Origin: Promethearchaeia archaeon | GTDB lineage: Archaea > Asgardarchaeota > Lokiarchaeia > Sigyniarchaeales > SOKP01 | Length of the DNA: 48,122 nt | Direction: 5' to 3' | Assembly: GCA_029856105.1 (NCBI GenBank) | Contig: JAHQWH010000045.1 | Coordinates: 1 to 48,122, forward strand | In this document: in pieces, positions 9,027 to 16,845 of the stretch | How the letters are laid out: each line of letters begins with the position of its first letter | Position numbering within the stretch: the stretch's first letter is position 1 | Notes under the pieces: generated by a model | Seen by the model: only the letters and a program-made list of their open reading frames with translations | Databases searched by the model: none | Told to the model about the DNA's origin: nothing | Program-made: the position numbers and the translations under genes

Positions 9027-10556
9027 TTGAGTGAAGAGTTTTTTTGGTGGACAGACCCACAAAAGGCGATTTATAAAGATGTTAGAGAGTTTGTAGAGGA
9101 AAATTTTGAAGAGGCAGAGAAATATTTCTGGAATACAAAATTTCCATGGCCGTTAGTTAAGAAAGTTGCTGATAAAGGTTATTTTGGAGTCGGAGTTCCA
9201 AAAGAATACGGTGGTTTAGAATTAGGTGCTACGGGAAGTTGTATCGTTGCAGAACAATTAGGCAGACTTTACGCTGTAGGTCATGTATTCACCGTAAGTA
9301 TTTTGGCTGGGTTGGAACAAATATTAAGGTTTGGTACTGAAGAGCAAAAACGAGCTTGGCTTCCCAAAATTGCGAGTGGTGAAGAATTGGGAGCTGTTTG
9401 CATTACAGAACCTTTTGCGGGATCTGACGCTGCTAATGTTTTTACTTCCGCTATTAAGGATGGAGACGAGTGGATATTAAACGGCAAAAAACGATTTATC
9501 ACTGGAGCAGGAGTCTCTGATAGATATTTTATTTACGCAAAAACAAGCGATGATCCAACTATACGGAAACAGTACGGCCATATAACCTCGTTTATGGTTG
9601 AGAAAGGTAGACCTGGATTTACTTTAGAAAAAATAAACCCCTTGATTGGATTTGATAACGTTCCAAACGGATATATCGATTTTGATCACGTTAGAATTCC
9701 TGACATTAATCGTATTGGTGCAGTTGGAAACGGTTGGAACGTGATGATGGCAGGTTTAAACTTCGAGCGACTAATTGGCGCTGCTGTTTTTGGTGGATTG
9801 TTTGAAGATGTAATAAATTTATTATTTCACTTTACTAAAAGACGAGTTCAATTTAGAAGAACAACTAATCAATTTCCAGGGATTCAGAACGAAATTGCTG
9901 AGATTATAAAGATATCAAAAGTATCGAGATTGTTTTCTTATCACTGCGCTAAGCTATTAGACGAGGGAAAGGAACCAATGGTAGAAGCGTCTATAGCAAA
10001 AATGATTAACACGGAAGCTGCGAGAGACATTGGACTTAAAGCCATTCAACTATTGGGAGGAGATGGCCTTACCAAGTTTTTACCTACTGAAAGAATCCTA
10101 CGCGAAGCTAAAATTGGAGAGATTGTTGCTGGAACTAACGAAGTTCAAAAAATGATTATATATAGGTTTTCTGCTATGCTCCCTATATATAATAAATCCA
10201 TGAGAATGAGGTGGAACGAGGAAATTAATGCCCCGATAATTTCGAACAAAGAATCTACATTCAAAGGAAACGAAGTAAACGAGGAAAACGTATTAAAAGT
10301 TATTTCTCACGATTATAAAATAAATCCAGGATTATACATGACTCCAGACGATGTACGAGAGGATATAGGAGGGGGGCGCTCAGAATTGAGAAAGATTTTT
10401 GAAAACCTAGAAAAACAGGGATTAATCGTCATTCATCGCGATCGTTCGGGAAAAGTAGCATTAGTTAAATCCACTTACGAAGGATTACAATTGGCCTTTC
10501 CAAAAGAGTATTACAAATGGTTTCCAGCGTGGTACGATAACGCCGATAAATTTTAA
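9027..10556 (+). CDS. acyl-CoA dehydrogenase with C-terminal winged-helix-like extension
   Basis: FAD-dependent alpha,beta-dehydrogenation of an acyl-CoA. The ACAD core covers residues 1-395: ITEPFAGSDA (126-135, FAD/acyl contact), NGKKRFITGAG (152-162), and LLGGDGLTKFLPTERILREAKIGEIVAGTNEVQ (343-374). The SCAD/MCAD-type base position in the last segment is Phe351. A Glu is present at 247 in LNFERL, where LCAD and isovaleryl-CoA dehydrogenase keep their catalytic Glu. After the core come about 115 extra residues; 434-490 (YMTPDDVREDIGGGRSELRKIFENL...GLIVIHRD...KVALVKST) look like a winged helix. The usual length is about 380. TTG start at 9027, no strong SD. The gene is monocistronic, so the substrate cannot be inferred. 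Confidence 0.88.
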   Translation: MSEEFFWWTDPQKAIYKDVREFVEENFEEAEKYFWNTKFPWPLVKKVADKGYFGVGVPKEYGGLELGATGSCIVAEQLGRLYAVGHVFTVSILAGLEQILRFGTEEQKRAWLPKIASGEELGAVCITEPFAGSDAANVFTSAIKDGDEWILNGKKRFITGAGVSDRYFIYAKTSDDPTIRKQYGHITSFMVEKGRPGFTLEKINPLIGFDNVPNGYIDFDHVRIPDINRIGAVGNGWNVMMAGLNFERLIGAAVFGGLFEDVINLLFHFTKRRVQFRRTTNQFPGIQNEIAEIIKISKVSRLFSYHCAKLLDEGKEPMVEASIAKMINTEAARDIGLKAIQLLGGDGLTKFLPTERILREAKIGEIVAGTNEVQKMIIYRFSAMLPIYNKSMRMRWNEEINAPIISNKESTFKGNEVNEENVLKVISHDYKINPGLYMTPDDVREDIGGGRSELRKIFENLEKQGLIVIHRDRSGKVALVKSTYEGLQLAFPKEYYKWFPAWYDNADKF

Positions 10557-10586
10557 ATATATTCCTTATTTTTCTTTTTTAATTAA

Positions 10587-10937
10587 TTAATCTTTAATTT
10601 CAAAATCCTTAATTAAATCAACCTTGTTTTTGAGGTTTATAGTAATAGCTACTAGTTTTGTTTCTTCGTCTTCTATAAATTCAGGATCCAGCATTACAAA
10701 ATAAAAGATGTTTCCTTTCGTTTCAAAGCCCATTTCCATTTCACCACATTCTTCCGGTAGGATCTTTAAAATTTCATCGGACGCATGCTTTTTCAATTCT
10801 TCAAATATTGAATTTTCGAGTTTTGATTGCTCTTTGCGAATTTCTTTTATTGTCGAAAAATCAAATTGACCCATGGATGCTCCAGCTTTATTATTTAACG
10901 CGTTCCATTCCTTAAACAGTTCGCTTAAACTTGACAT
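10587..10937 (-). CDS. small acidic protein, unknown
   Basis: 116 residues, acidic, no membrane segment. The N-terminal half is helical (LSELFKEWNALNNK, IKEIRKEQSKLENSIFEELKKHA); the C-terminal half looks like alternating beta strands (EMEMGFETKGNIFYFVMLDPEF, KLVAITINL). I do not recognise it. It converges with the acyl-CoA dehydrogenase gene, separated by a T-rich gap. Confidence 0.55.
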   Translation of the reverse strand: MSSLSELFKEWNALNNKAGASMGQFDFSTIKEIRKEQSKLENSIFEELKKHASDEILKILPEECGEMEMGFETKGNIFYFVMLDPEFIEDEETKLVAITINLKNKVDLIKDFEIKD

Positions 10938-11078
10938 AGTAAGAATAAGTCTCAGATTTAAAATAAATATTTTTATTATCCTAAAAATAATAATAAAAAA
11001 TAAAATTAAGAAAAAATACTTTAAGAATAGGTTTTAAATTCTTATTACAAACTCAATAAAATCAGGTTATTTTCAAAA

Positions 11079-12020
11079 ATGAAAATAAATAAATCTATTT
11101 TTAGAGCGAGAAATATTGCTCATACTTATTCTATCGTGGCAAGAGATCCTAAAACTGGGGAGATGGGAGTTGGCGTCCAGAGTCACTATTTCTCGGTTGG
11201 GAGCATAGTTTCATGGGGCGAATCAGGAGTTGGAGTTGTGGCTACTCAATCGCTCGTAAATGCTTCATTTGGTTTACATGGCCTAGAGCTTTTAAAGCAA
11301 GGAAGATCGCCAAAAGAGGCTTTAGAATCTTTAATATCTGAAGATGAAGGTAGAGATGTAAGACAAGTAGCAATCTTAGACGCTCAAGGTAGAGTTGCGG
11401 CTCATACGGGATCGAAATGTATTATTCACGCAGGTCACATTGAAGGTGACAATTTTTCAGTTCAAGCTAATATGATGCTTACCAATAAAGTCTGGTTAAC
11501 AATGGCTAAAAGTTTTGAATCAAATGTGAATTTGCCCTTAGCTGAAAGAATCATAAAAACAATGGTAGCGGCAGAAACTGTAGGAGGTGATATCAGAGGA
11601 AAACAATCTGCAGCGATTTTAATTGTTGGCGGTAAAGAAGCCAAAAATAAGTGGGAAGATAAAATCATAGATTTAAGAGTCGAAGATCACGAGCAACCCG
11701 TAAAAGAACTCTCAAGATTGTTAAAGCTTCATAGGGCTTACAAACACATGGATAAGGGAGACTTAGCCATAGAACACAACGACATGGAGGAAGCACTCAA
11801 GGAATATGATTCGGCACTAAATTTATTTCCTGAAAACTTAGAAATGAAATTTTGGACCGCCGTATCCTTAGCAAATAATCAAAAATTAAAAGAAGCGTCA
11901 GAGCTATTTAAAACTATTTTTATAAAAGATAACAATTGGCGTTTGCTAACAGAAAGGTTGCCCGAAAGCGGACTATTAAATCTAACTAAAAAAGAGTTGA
12001 AAGACATCTTATCTTTATAA
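11079..12020 (+). CDS. DUF1028 protein (Ntn-hydrolase-like) fused to TPR-like helices
   Basis: 313 residues. Residues 12-205 match DUF1028: HTYSIVARDPKTGEMGVGVQSHYFSVGSIVSWGESGVGVVATQSL, then HGLELLKQG, then SVQANMM and GGDIRGKQSAAILIV. The fold is related to N-terminal nucleophile hydrolases and is often annotated as a putative secreted or peptidoglycan-related amidohydrolase. Here there is no signal peptide. Residues 215-290 form TPR-like helical pairs (AYKHMDKGDLAIEHNDMEEALKEYDSAL, FWTAVSLANNQKLKEASELF). TPR-type tails are known on some DUF1028 proteins. ATG start at 11079. Substrate unknown. Confidence 0.82.
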   Translation: MKINKSIFRARNIAHTYSIVARDPKTGEMGVGVQSHYFSVGSIVSWGESGVGVVATQSLVNASFGLHGLELLKQGRSPKEALESLISEDEGRDVRQVAILDAQGRVAAHTGSKCIIHAGHIEGDNFSVQANMMLTNKVWLTMAKSFESNVNLPLAERIIKTMVAAETVGGDIRGKQSAAILIVGGKEAKNKWEDKIIDLRVEDHEQPVKELSRLLKLHRAYKHMDKGDLAIEHNDMEEALKEYDSALNLFPENLEMKFWTAVSLANNQKLKEASELFKTIFIKDNNWRLLTERLPESGLLNLTKKELKDILSL

Positions 12021-12038
12021 TTAAAGGATAAACTACTT

Positions 12039-12560
12039 CTAAATTTGGAATTGATTGTAATAATCGTTTTTATGTATCAAAAAAAACATTGATTTTTTTT
12101 TAAGATTAGTTTCTTTGCGTAAAACATTGCCCATATATTTCATTCCCGACCTTTCAGCAACTTTCCAGCCTCGTGTGTTTCCTTGATCTATATACGCTAC
12201 TATTTTATCTAGTTTAAGCTCTGAAAAAGCGTATTCGAAAATCTTTCTAAGAGATTCTATAGCGTAGCCATTTCCCCAATACTCAGGCTGCAAAAAATAA
12301 TAACATTCCATAGGCATTTTGTCTTCTAAGGTAATTAAACCACAAAAACCTAAAAAATCTCCATTACTTTTAAGTATTAAAGCATAAGAAATTGCTTCTT
12401 CTTGACTTTGATAAGAATCAATAATAATTTTAAACAATCGGTTGAATTTAATAGAGTTCACATCTTTCATAAAACTAACTATGTTATCAAAATCTTCTTG
12501 AGTAAATTGTCTTATCATTAATCTTTTAGTTTCTAAAGTGCTCGGAGTTATAACCGACAA
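12039..12560 (-). CDS. GNAT-family N-acetyltransferase (RimJ/RimL-like)
   Basis: 173 residues with the pattern of the RimJ/RimL branch: LETKRLMIRQFTQEDFDNIVSFM at the N-terminus, a central beta strand (GDFLGFCGLITLE), motif A YFLQPEYWGNGYAIESLRKIFEYAFSEL and the segment KIVAYIDQGNTRGWKVAERSGMKYMG. It probably acetylates a protein N-terminus or a small amine with acetyl-CoA. The substrate is not evident. Converges with the DUF1028 gene. Confidence 0.85.
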   Translation of the reverse strand: MSVITPSTLETKRLMIRQFTQEDFDNIVSFMKDVNSIKFNRLFKIIIDSYQSQEEAISYALILKSNGDFLGFCGLITLEDKMPMECYYFLQPEYWGNGYAIESLRKIFEYAFSELKLDKIVAYIDQGNTRGWKVAERSGMKYMGNVLRKETNLKKKSMFFLIHKNDYYNQFQI

Positions 12561-12628
12561 GAGTTATTAATTATATGGCACTTTTTAATTAATACTTAAT
12601 GCTTGGTCAGAAGTAATTAGTATAACTG

Positions 12629-12865
12629 TTATTCATTAGATTCTAGTTCTTCAGAACCAAAAATATCCAAGAGTTTTCCAGCAAATTTTTTTAACAAACT
12701 TGCTTTCGCTATGGCTATTCCTTTTTTAGAATCGCCGAATATAAGAACTTGATCCCCTGGATTTATGTTGAAATGTTTTCGGGCTTCAATAGGAATTACG
12801 ATTTGTCCTCTTTCGCCAACCTTTACAGAACCATAAAAGTATTTTCCTTTAGTAACTTCAGTCAT
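12629..12865 (-). CDS. AbrB/SpoVT-like DNA-binding regulator
   Basis: 78 residues. The swapped-hairpin AbrB DNA-binding fold is clear: YGSVKVGERGQIVIPIEARKHFNINPGDQVLIFGDSKKGIAIAKAS (about 11-58). The remaining tail is short and helical. Such proteins bind DNA as dimers and often regulate their own or a neighbouring gene. It is transcribed divergently from a membrane methyltransferase gene, and a perfect 11-bp inverted repeat lies between them, a likely operator. Confidence 0.88.
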   Translation of the reverse strand: MTEVTKGKYFYGSVKVGERGQIVIPIEARKHFNINPGDQVLIFGDSKKGIAIAKASLLKKFAGKLLDIFGSEELESNE

Positions 12866-12910
12866 GATATCTCAAAATCTAGTTAAATTGGAACTTATAA
12901 TTATTAAAAA

Positions 12911-12943
12911 TTATTCATAAGATTTAAATATTTATGAATAATA
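12911..12943. promoter_or_regulatory. inverted-repeat operator candidate between AbrB-like regulator and methyltransferase genes
   Basis: ATTATTCATAA at 12911-12921 and its exact reverse complement TTATGAATAAT at 12933-12943 flank an 11-base, itself partly palindromic spacer. The element lies 46 bp upstream of the regulator start and 52 bp upstream of the methyltransferase start. Autoregulation by the AbrB-like protein is an inference from position. Confidence 0.5.
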
Positions 12944-12994
12944 TGATAAGTATGAAATATATGATATTAATGAATAAAATATTAGGGATTCATA

Positions 12995-13762
12995 ATGAAT
13001 GAAGAAAAGCCAAAATACGGATGGTATGTCAAGAATTTAATTTTAACTTTTATTTTAGTAGGGTTATTTGGTTTAACTGCTTTTATTATAGGATTAATCC
13101 TTCTAGGAATGCTCGGAGTAATTCTAAGTATCATAGGTATAGCCTTGATGGTACTATTTTTATGGCCGGGAATAGGATTGGCAACAATGAACATTATCTT
13201 AGGTAAAGACGATTCTGAAGTTCGGGGCATGGATATATTAACTAAAATCCAATCTCCGAGGGTATTAGACATAGGATGCGGAACGGGTAGAACGGCAATA
13301 AAAATAGCTAAATCTCTACCAAAAGGAGGTCAACTTAACGGTATAGATATATATAATGTTAATGCAATATCGGGTAATTCTCTCGCTACGGTTAATCGAA
13401 ATGCGGAATTAGAAGGAGTAAGTGATAAAAGTACATTTCAATTCGGTTCTGCAACGGAAATACCTTTTGAAGACAATGAATTTCATATCGTAAACTTATC
13501 TTCAGTACTTCACGAGGTACACGATTATGAGGATAAAGAAAGGGCAATGAAAGAGATTCACCGGGTGTTAAAACCAAAAGGCATTTTATTTGTAGGTGAA
13601 TGGAATCGATATTCTTGGCAATTAATATTATACTCTGGGATATGCTGCATCGTGTTTAAAAGAAAAAAGTTTTGGGATGATTTAATTAGGAAGCAAGGGT
13701 TCACGATACTCAATTACGAAAATCTTGTGGGATATGGATTGTTCACTGCTCAAAAAAAATAA
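12995..13762 (+). CDS. membrane-anchored class I SAM-dependent methyltransferase
   Basis: 255 residues. Two N-terminal membrane helices (about 14-35 and 37-66) anchor a Rossmann-type methyltransferase. Motif I is VLDIGCGTG (90-98), followed by LNGIDIYN for the acidic residue after strand 2, FEDNEFHIVNLSSVLHEV for motif II/III, and MKEIHRVLKPKGILFVGEWNR for the post-motif region, all typical of Methyltransf_11/25 members. The target may be a membrane lipid, quinone or cell-envelope compound, which is only an inference from the anchor. Divergent from the AbrB-like regulator gene, which probably controls it. Confidence 0.85.
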   Translation: MNEEKPKYGWYVKNLILTFILVGLFGLTAFIIGLILLGMLGVILSIIGIALMVLFLWPGIGLATMNIILGKDDSEVRGMDILTKIQSPRVLDIGCGTGRTAIKIAKSLPKGGQLNGIDIYNVNAISGNSLATVNRNAELEGVSDKSTFQFGSATEIPFEDNEFHIVNLSSVLHEVHDYEDKERAMKEIHRVLKPKGILFVGEWNRYSWQLILYSGICCIVFKRKKFWDDLIRKQGFTILNYENLVGYGLFTAQKK

Positions 13763-13801
13763 TTTCTATTATTTTTTCTTTTTATTGTTCAATATTCCTG
13801 A

Positions 13802-14185
13802 TTAGTCAATTAAAAGCTTTAATCCTTGCACGAGTTGTTTCGGAGTAATACCATATAAGAAGGCTAAATGGAGCGTCTTAACGTCGTTTTCAATATTAGC
13901 AACGTCCTTATTTAGAGCTTTGTATTCTTCTGCAATCTCTTTTAACTTCGAATATGAAGTTTCTTTGGAATCACTTAATAATCCAAAATTCCCCCCGAAC
14001 GCAGTAAACATATTATGAATTAATTCCATTTCTTTATCAGAAAACGATCTTGAGCAATCTTCACAAACTATTCTAAAGGACATTCCAATCTTTTTAATCT
14101 TAAAATTAGATTGGGATTTATTTTGGCAAAGAACGCATCTAACAGAGCTAAGTTTTTTCTTATCTCTTACAACAGGCGTTATCAT
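13802..14185 (-). CDS. CxxC/CxxC zinc-finger protein with FSD and GITP motifs, paralogue A
   Basis: 127 residues. C17-x2-C20 and C41-x2-C44 form a zinc-binding knuckle pair with 20 residues between, followed by RSFSDKEMELIHNMFTAFGGNFG, a helical linker and a C-terminal YGITPKQLVQGLKLL segment. A paralogue with identical cysteine spacing and the same FSD, FAFG and GITP words lies at 32445-32822. I do not know the family. It lies 127 bp downstream of the GTPase operon on the same strand, but an ATATTTAAA box in the gap suggests its own promoter. Confidence 0.75.
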   Translation of the reverse strand: MITPVVRDKKKLSSVRCVLCQNKSQSNFKIKKIGMSFRIVCEDCSRSFSDKEMELIHNMFTAFGGNFGLLSDSKETSYSKLKEIAEEYKALNKDVANIENDVKTLHLAFLYGITPKQLVQGLKLLID

Positions 14186-14312
14186 AAAATTGAGATTAAT
14201 CTTGCATATTTAAACAAAAATTTTAAGCAAAAAATTTCAATAGATAAGCAAGATACAAAAATATTTAAACCTTTACTTTTTTGTCAAAAGACTTGTCTAT
14301 TAATCTAAGGAT

Positions 14313-15467
14313 CTACAGGATTGTTTCTAAATCATCTAATTTTTTTAAGAGCCAACTTTTAAACTCTTGAAAGTTTTCTACTGAAGGTATTGGTTCTATA
14401 GTAACTTTTACGCTCTCACTCTTGATATTTATAGTAGGGTTAATCGGTTTATGCAGAGTAGTATTAGCATGTTTGTTTTCTTCCTTGACATCGGGTAAAT
14501 AAGCAATTGGGATTTTTAACTTGTCGAAAATTATTTGGAAATCTAAAAGATCGTTCTCGTTAGTTTGAGTCTTAGTATCTATCATTTGAACCCATTTAGA
14601 CACGAAATCGGGGGGGATTCCTTTTTCCCAGTGGTGGTTCCGCAAATAATTATACAGTTTTTTAGGGTAGAAAAGCTGTTCTACATCCAAATTAGCGGGA
14701 TTTACTTTATCAAAGCGATAATTGTGAAGTAATTGTATGAATTCTTTCCCGATTTTCCTGTTAGTTTTCAAAATAAACTCGTATTCGAAAGAAAAATCTT
14801 TTAGCGGTTTAGAAGACTTTTTTTTGGGCATTTTTTTTGGTCTTTCGAATTTGGGTATTTGGATCTTAAAATATGAACTAGTAAAAGTTAAAATCTTGTC
14901 CCAGAAAATCTGATCGTAATCGCGCATAAGTTTGGGAAGATTATCCGCGTTATTCTTATTATTTAAATCTACGAAGATTTTTGTTGCTACGCTTTTAATT
15001 TTAAGAATTTCATCTAATAATATTTGCTCGTTTTGAGAAGTTTGGATTAGATGTTGCTCAAAAGACAAATTCACTCTTTCCGGCGCGTAATTGAGAAAAG
15101 AATTGTTCTTTTTGTTGTAAAAAATAAATTTATGGCCATTTGCTAAATGCTCTACATTCTCGTGCGTGTTGATTACACAGTGGATGTTAGGGGCTTCCAA
15201 TAAGATTTTAATATCTTCAATTTTTGCATTCAATATATAATAAAATGTAGGTTGCTGAGAATAGGAGCTACTATCTTCAAACTCAATGATCTCGCGAAGG
15301 TTATGTAACACAGTAGAATCTAAATCAACTACTTCGTACCCTACAGTAAAGCAATCTATCGAATGAATGTGTTTCAAATCGACGTAAGGATATATTACCA
15401 AGTTTTTTTGCTGAAAGAATAAAATGTTTAAAAATTCTGGTGATATGAAATCGTATATAGTATCCAT
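14313..15467 (-). CDS. unknown 384-residue protein, third gene of the Roadblock/GTPase operon
   Basis: No family recognised and no membrane segment. The N-terminal 200 residues look alpha/beta (for example NLVIYPYVDLKHIHSIDCFTVGYEVVDLDS). A Pro-Lys-rich linker at about 200-222 (FERPKKMPKKKSSKP) leads to a helical region with a C-terminal amphipathic helix (FKSWLLKKLDDLETIL). It starts 30 bp after the MglA-like GTPase stop, on the same strand, so it is probably co-expressed. It is the best local candidate for an effector or scaffold of that GTPase, by gene order only. Confidence 0.7.
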   Translation of the reverse strand: MDTIYDFISPEFLNILFFQQKNLVIYPYVDLKHIHSIDCFTVGYEVVDLDSTVLHNLREIIEFEDSSSYSQQPTFYYILNAKIEDIKILLEAPNIHCVINTHENVEHLANGHKFIFYNKKNNSFLNYAPERVNLSFEQHLIQTSQNEQILLDEILKIKSVATKIFVDLNNKNNADNLPKLMRDYDQIFWDKILTFTSSYFKIQIPKFERPKKMPKKKSSKPLKDFSFEYEFILKTNRKIGKEFIQLLHNYRFDKVNPANLDVEQLFYPKKLYNYLRNHHWEKGIPPDFVSKWVQMIDTKTQTNENDLLDFQIIFDKLKIPIAYLPDVKEENKHANTTLHKPINPTINIKSESVKVTIEPIPSVENFQEFKSWLLKKLDDLETIL

Positions 15468-15497
15468 AATTCGTCTAATTCTCCTAAATTGTTGAAT

Positions 15498-16151
15498 TTA
15501 TATCCTAAAATAGTTGAAAATTACTTGGATCATTAAGTCTTTAAAACATCTCCGAACACTATCTCCTTTTAAAGCTACAGTTGGGTACACTACTGGCGCT
15601 CCATCATCAAATTCATCGGATTGTGGGAGTCCTAACTCCGCTTTAAAAGCCTTTAGAGAAATGGCATTCTCCAAATCTCTCTTATTTAGTTGTATTACAT
15701 ATGGAATCCCCTTACCGTGAGTGAAACTACTTAGTTCTCGAAAGCTTCGCTTGTTTTGTTCCATCTTTTCGGGGTCGGAATCAGCTACGAACACTACGCC
15801 GTCAGCACCATCCAATACGTATTCTCGCGTAGATAAAAAACGTTCTTGTCCTGTTGCCGTAACGATTTGCGCAATAATGTTGAATTTGATCTCTTTAAGA
15901 TTAAAATAAAAAGTAAGTCGTATTGAATCTTGCCATAAAGTTCTGCCATCAGTCGTTTCTATGGAATATCCCGCATTTAATTTAACTCCATCGAACTTTT
16001 CTCGCAGCCTAAAATAATTGGTTGTCTTACCTGACTCCCCAGGACCCCAATACACAATTTTGAACTGAAGCACTTCTTTTAACGCGTTAAAACCCGATTC
16101 ACTATTGATTACTGCTTTTTTTTTCTCATCTTTCTTGGAATCTACAATCAT
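15498..16151 (-). CDS. MglA-like small GTPase (Arf/SRPRB-related)
   Basis: 217 residues. G1 is GPGESGKTT (36-44), immediately after KIVYW, as in MglA (KIVYYGPGLSGKTTN). G2 threonines are in the ETTDGRT segment (65-71). G3 reads VTATGQERF, with Thr where canonical GTPases have Asp of DxxG, a hallmark of the MglA family. G4 is NKRD (156-159). The N-terminal 28 residues are a charged extension and there is no C-terminal lipidation cysteine. MglA proteins switch with MglB, a Roadblock protein; here a Roadblock-like gene is 26 bp upstream. An SD (GAGGAG, complement of 16163-16168) precedes the ATG. Role in polarity or membrane traffic is inference. Confidence 0.85.
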   Translation of the reverse strand: MIVDSKKDEKKKAVINSESGFNALKEVLQFKIVYWGPGESGKTTNYFRLREKFDGVKLNAGYSIETTDGRTLWQDSIRLTFYFNLKEIKFNIIAQIVTATGQERFLSTREYVLDGADGVVFVADSDPEKMEQNKRSFRELSSFTHGKGIPYVIQLNKRDLENAISLKAFKAELGLPQSDEFDDGAPVVYPTVALKGDSVRRCFKDLMIQVIFNYFRI

Positions 16152-16177
16152 ATTTCACGCTACTCCTCTAATTGTAA

Positions 16178-16711
16178 TTAAGCTGATTGAAATACTTTCT
16201 TTTTTAATTCTCTAAGGTATTCTTTCAACTCATGTTCGCTCATTTGAAGTTTGGTCATAATTGTTTGATTTTTAGTGATAGCTTCTTTAATTTTATGCGA
16301 GAATTTTCTCATTTGCAAAATAAGTACGCCAATATTTACCATATTATCAACTAATAAAACCACGAGGATCTCTCGTTTTCCTTTTTTATGAAGTATTACA
16401 TCTCCAATTGATTTAACGTAAAGCTGCAAATCTTTATATATAAGCGTCGCTCTTATTAACGAATCTGTTTCAAAAAAGTCTTGCGCTTGGCGAGCAACAC
16501 CGAATAACGCAGCGCCGATTGAGCTTAAATCCCAATAATTTAACTTACGATCGAATCTAGAGTCGATTGCTATGATTTTTGCATCTTGATCAATTGCAAT
16601 AAGCCCATATATGTATCCTCTTCTAGTTAACATTCCGTAACTATAACGGATTTCGTCTAAAACAATTGTTATTTCGTTTTCATACAAAGCTTTAGGAACA
16701 AATAAAGTCAT
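16178..16711 (-). CDS. Roadblock/LC7-like (MglB-like) GTPase regulator
   Basis: 177 residues. The segment DLSSIGAALFGVARQAQDFFETDSLIRATLIYKDLQLYVKSIGDVIL (about 61-107), followed by EILVVLLVDNMVNIGVLILQMRKFSHKI (about 114-141), has the strand-helix-strand-strand-helix layout of the Roadblock/LC7 fold. A C-terminal amphipathic helix (about 145-175) follows. Roadblock proteins bind or regulate small GTPases, as MglB does for MglA. It is the first gene of a three-gene minus-strand operon (Roadblock, GTPase, unknown). AGGTG lies 10 bases upstream of the ATG and a TTTATATT box about 50 bases upstream. Confidence 0.75.
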   Translation of the reverse strand: MTLFVPKALYENEITIVLDEIRYSYGMLTRRGYIYGLIAIDQDAKIIAIDSRFDRKLNYWDLSSIGAALFGVARQAQDFFETDSLIRATLIYKDLQLYVKSIGDVILHKKGKREILVVLLVDNMVNIGVLILQMRKFSHKIKEAITKNQTIMTKLQMSEHELKEYLRELKKKVFQSA

Positions 16712-16761
16712 TTTCTTCTAACACCTAATTATTTATTGATAGAAAAGAAATAGTCTAGGAC

Positions 16762-16769
16762 AATATAAA
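16762..16769 (-). promoter_or_regulatory. TATA-box candidate of the Roadblock/GTPase operon
   Basis: On the minus strand the sequence reads TTTATATT, about 50 bases before the Roadblock ATG and upstream of the AGGTG ribosome-binding site at 16722-16726. Position and sequence fit an archaeal TATA box with a roughly 25-base leader. In so AT-rich a genome such boxes also occur by chance. Confidence 0.35.
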
Positions 16770-16845
16770 GGAAAAAATCTAAAAAATAATTATTGGGTTT
16801 AAAAACATAATTTCCGATTATTTGGTAACACTTACGATTATTATT

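Noticed and set aside
8781..9062. 93-residue minus-strand ORF upstream of the acyl-CoA dehydrogenase
   Set aside because: Overlaps the start of a certain gene, has a low-complexity composition and no family resemblance.
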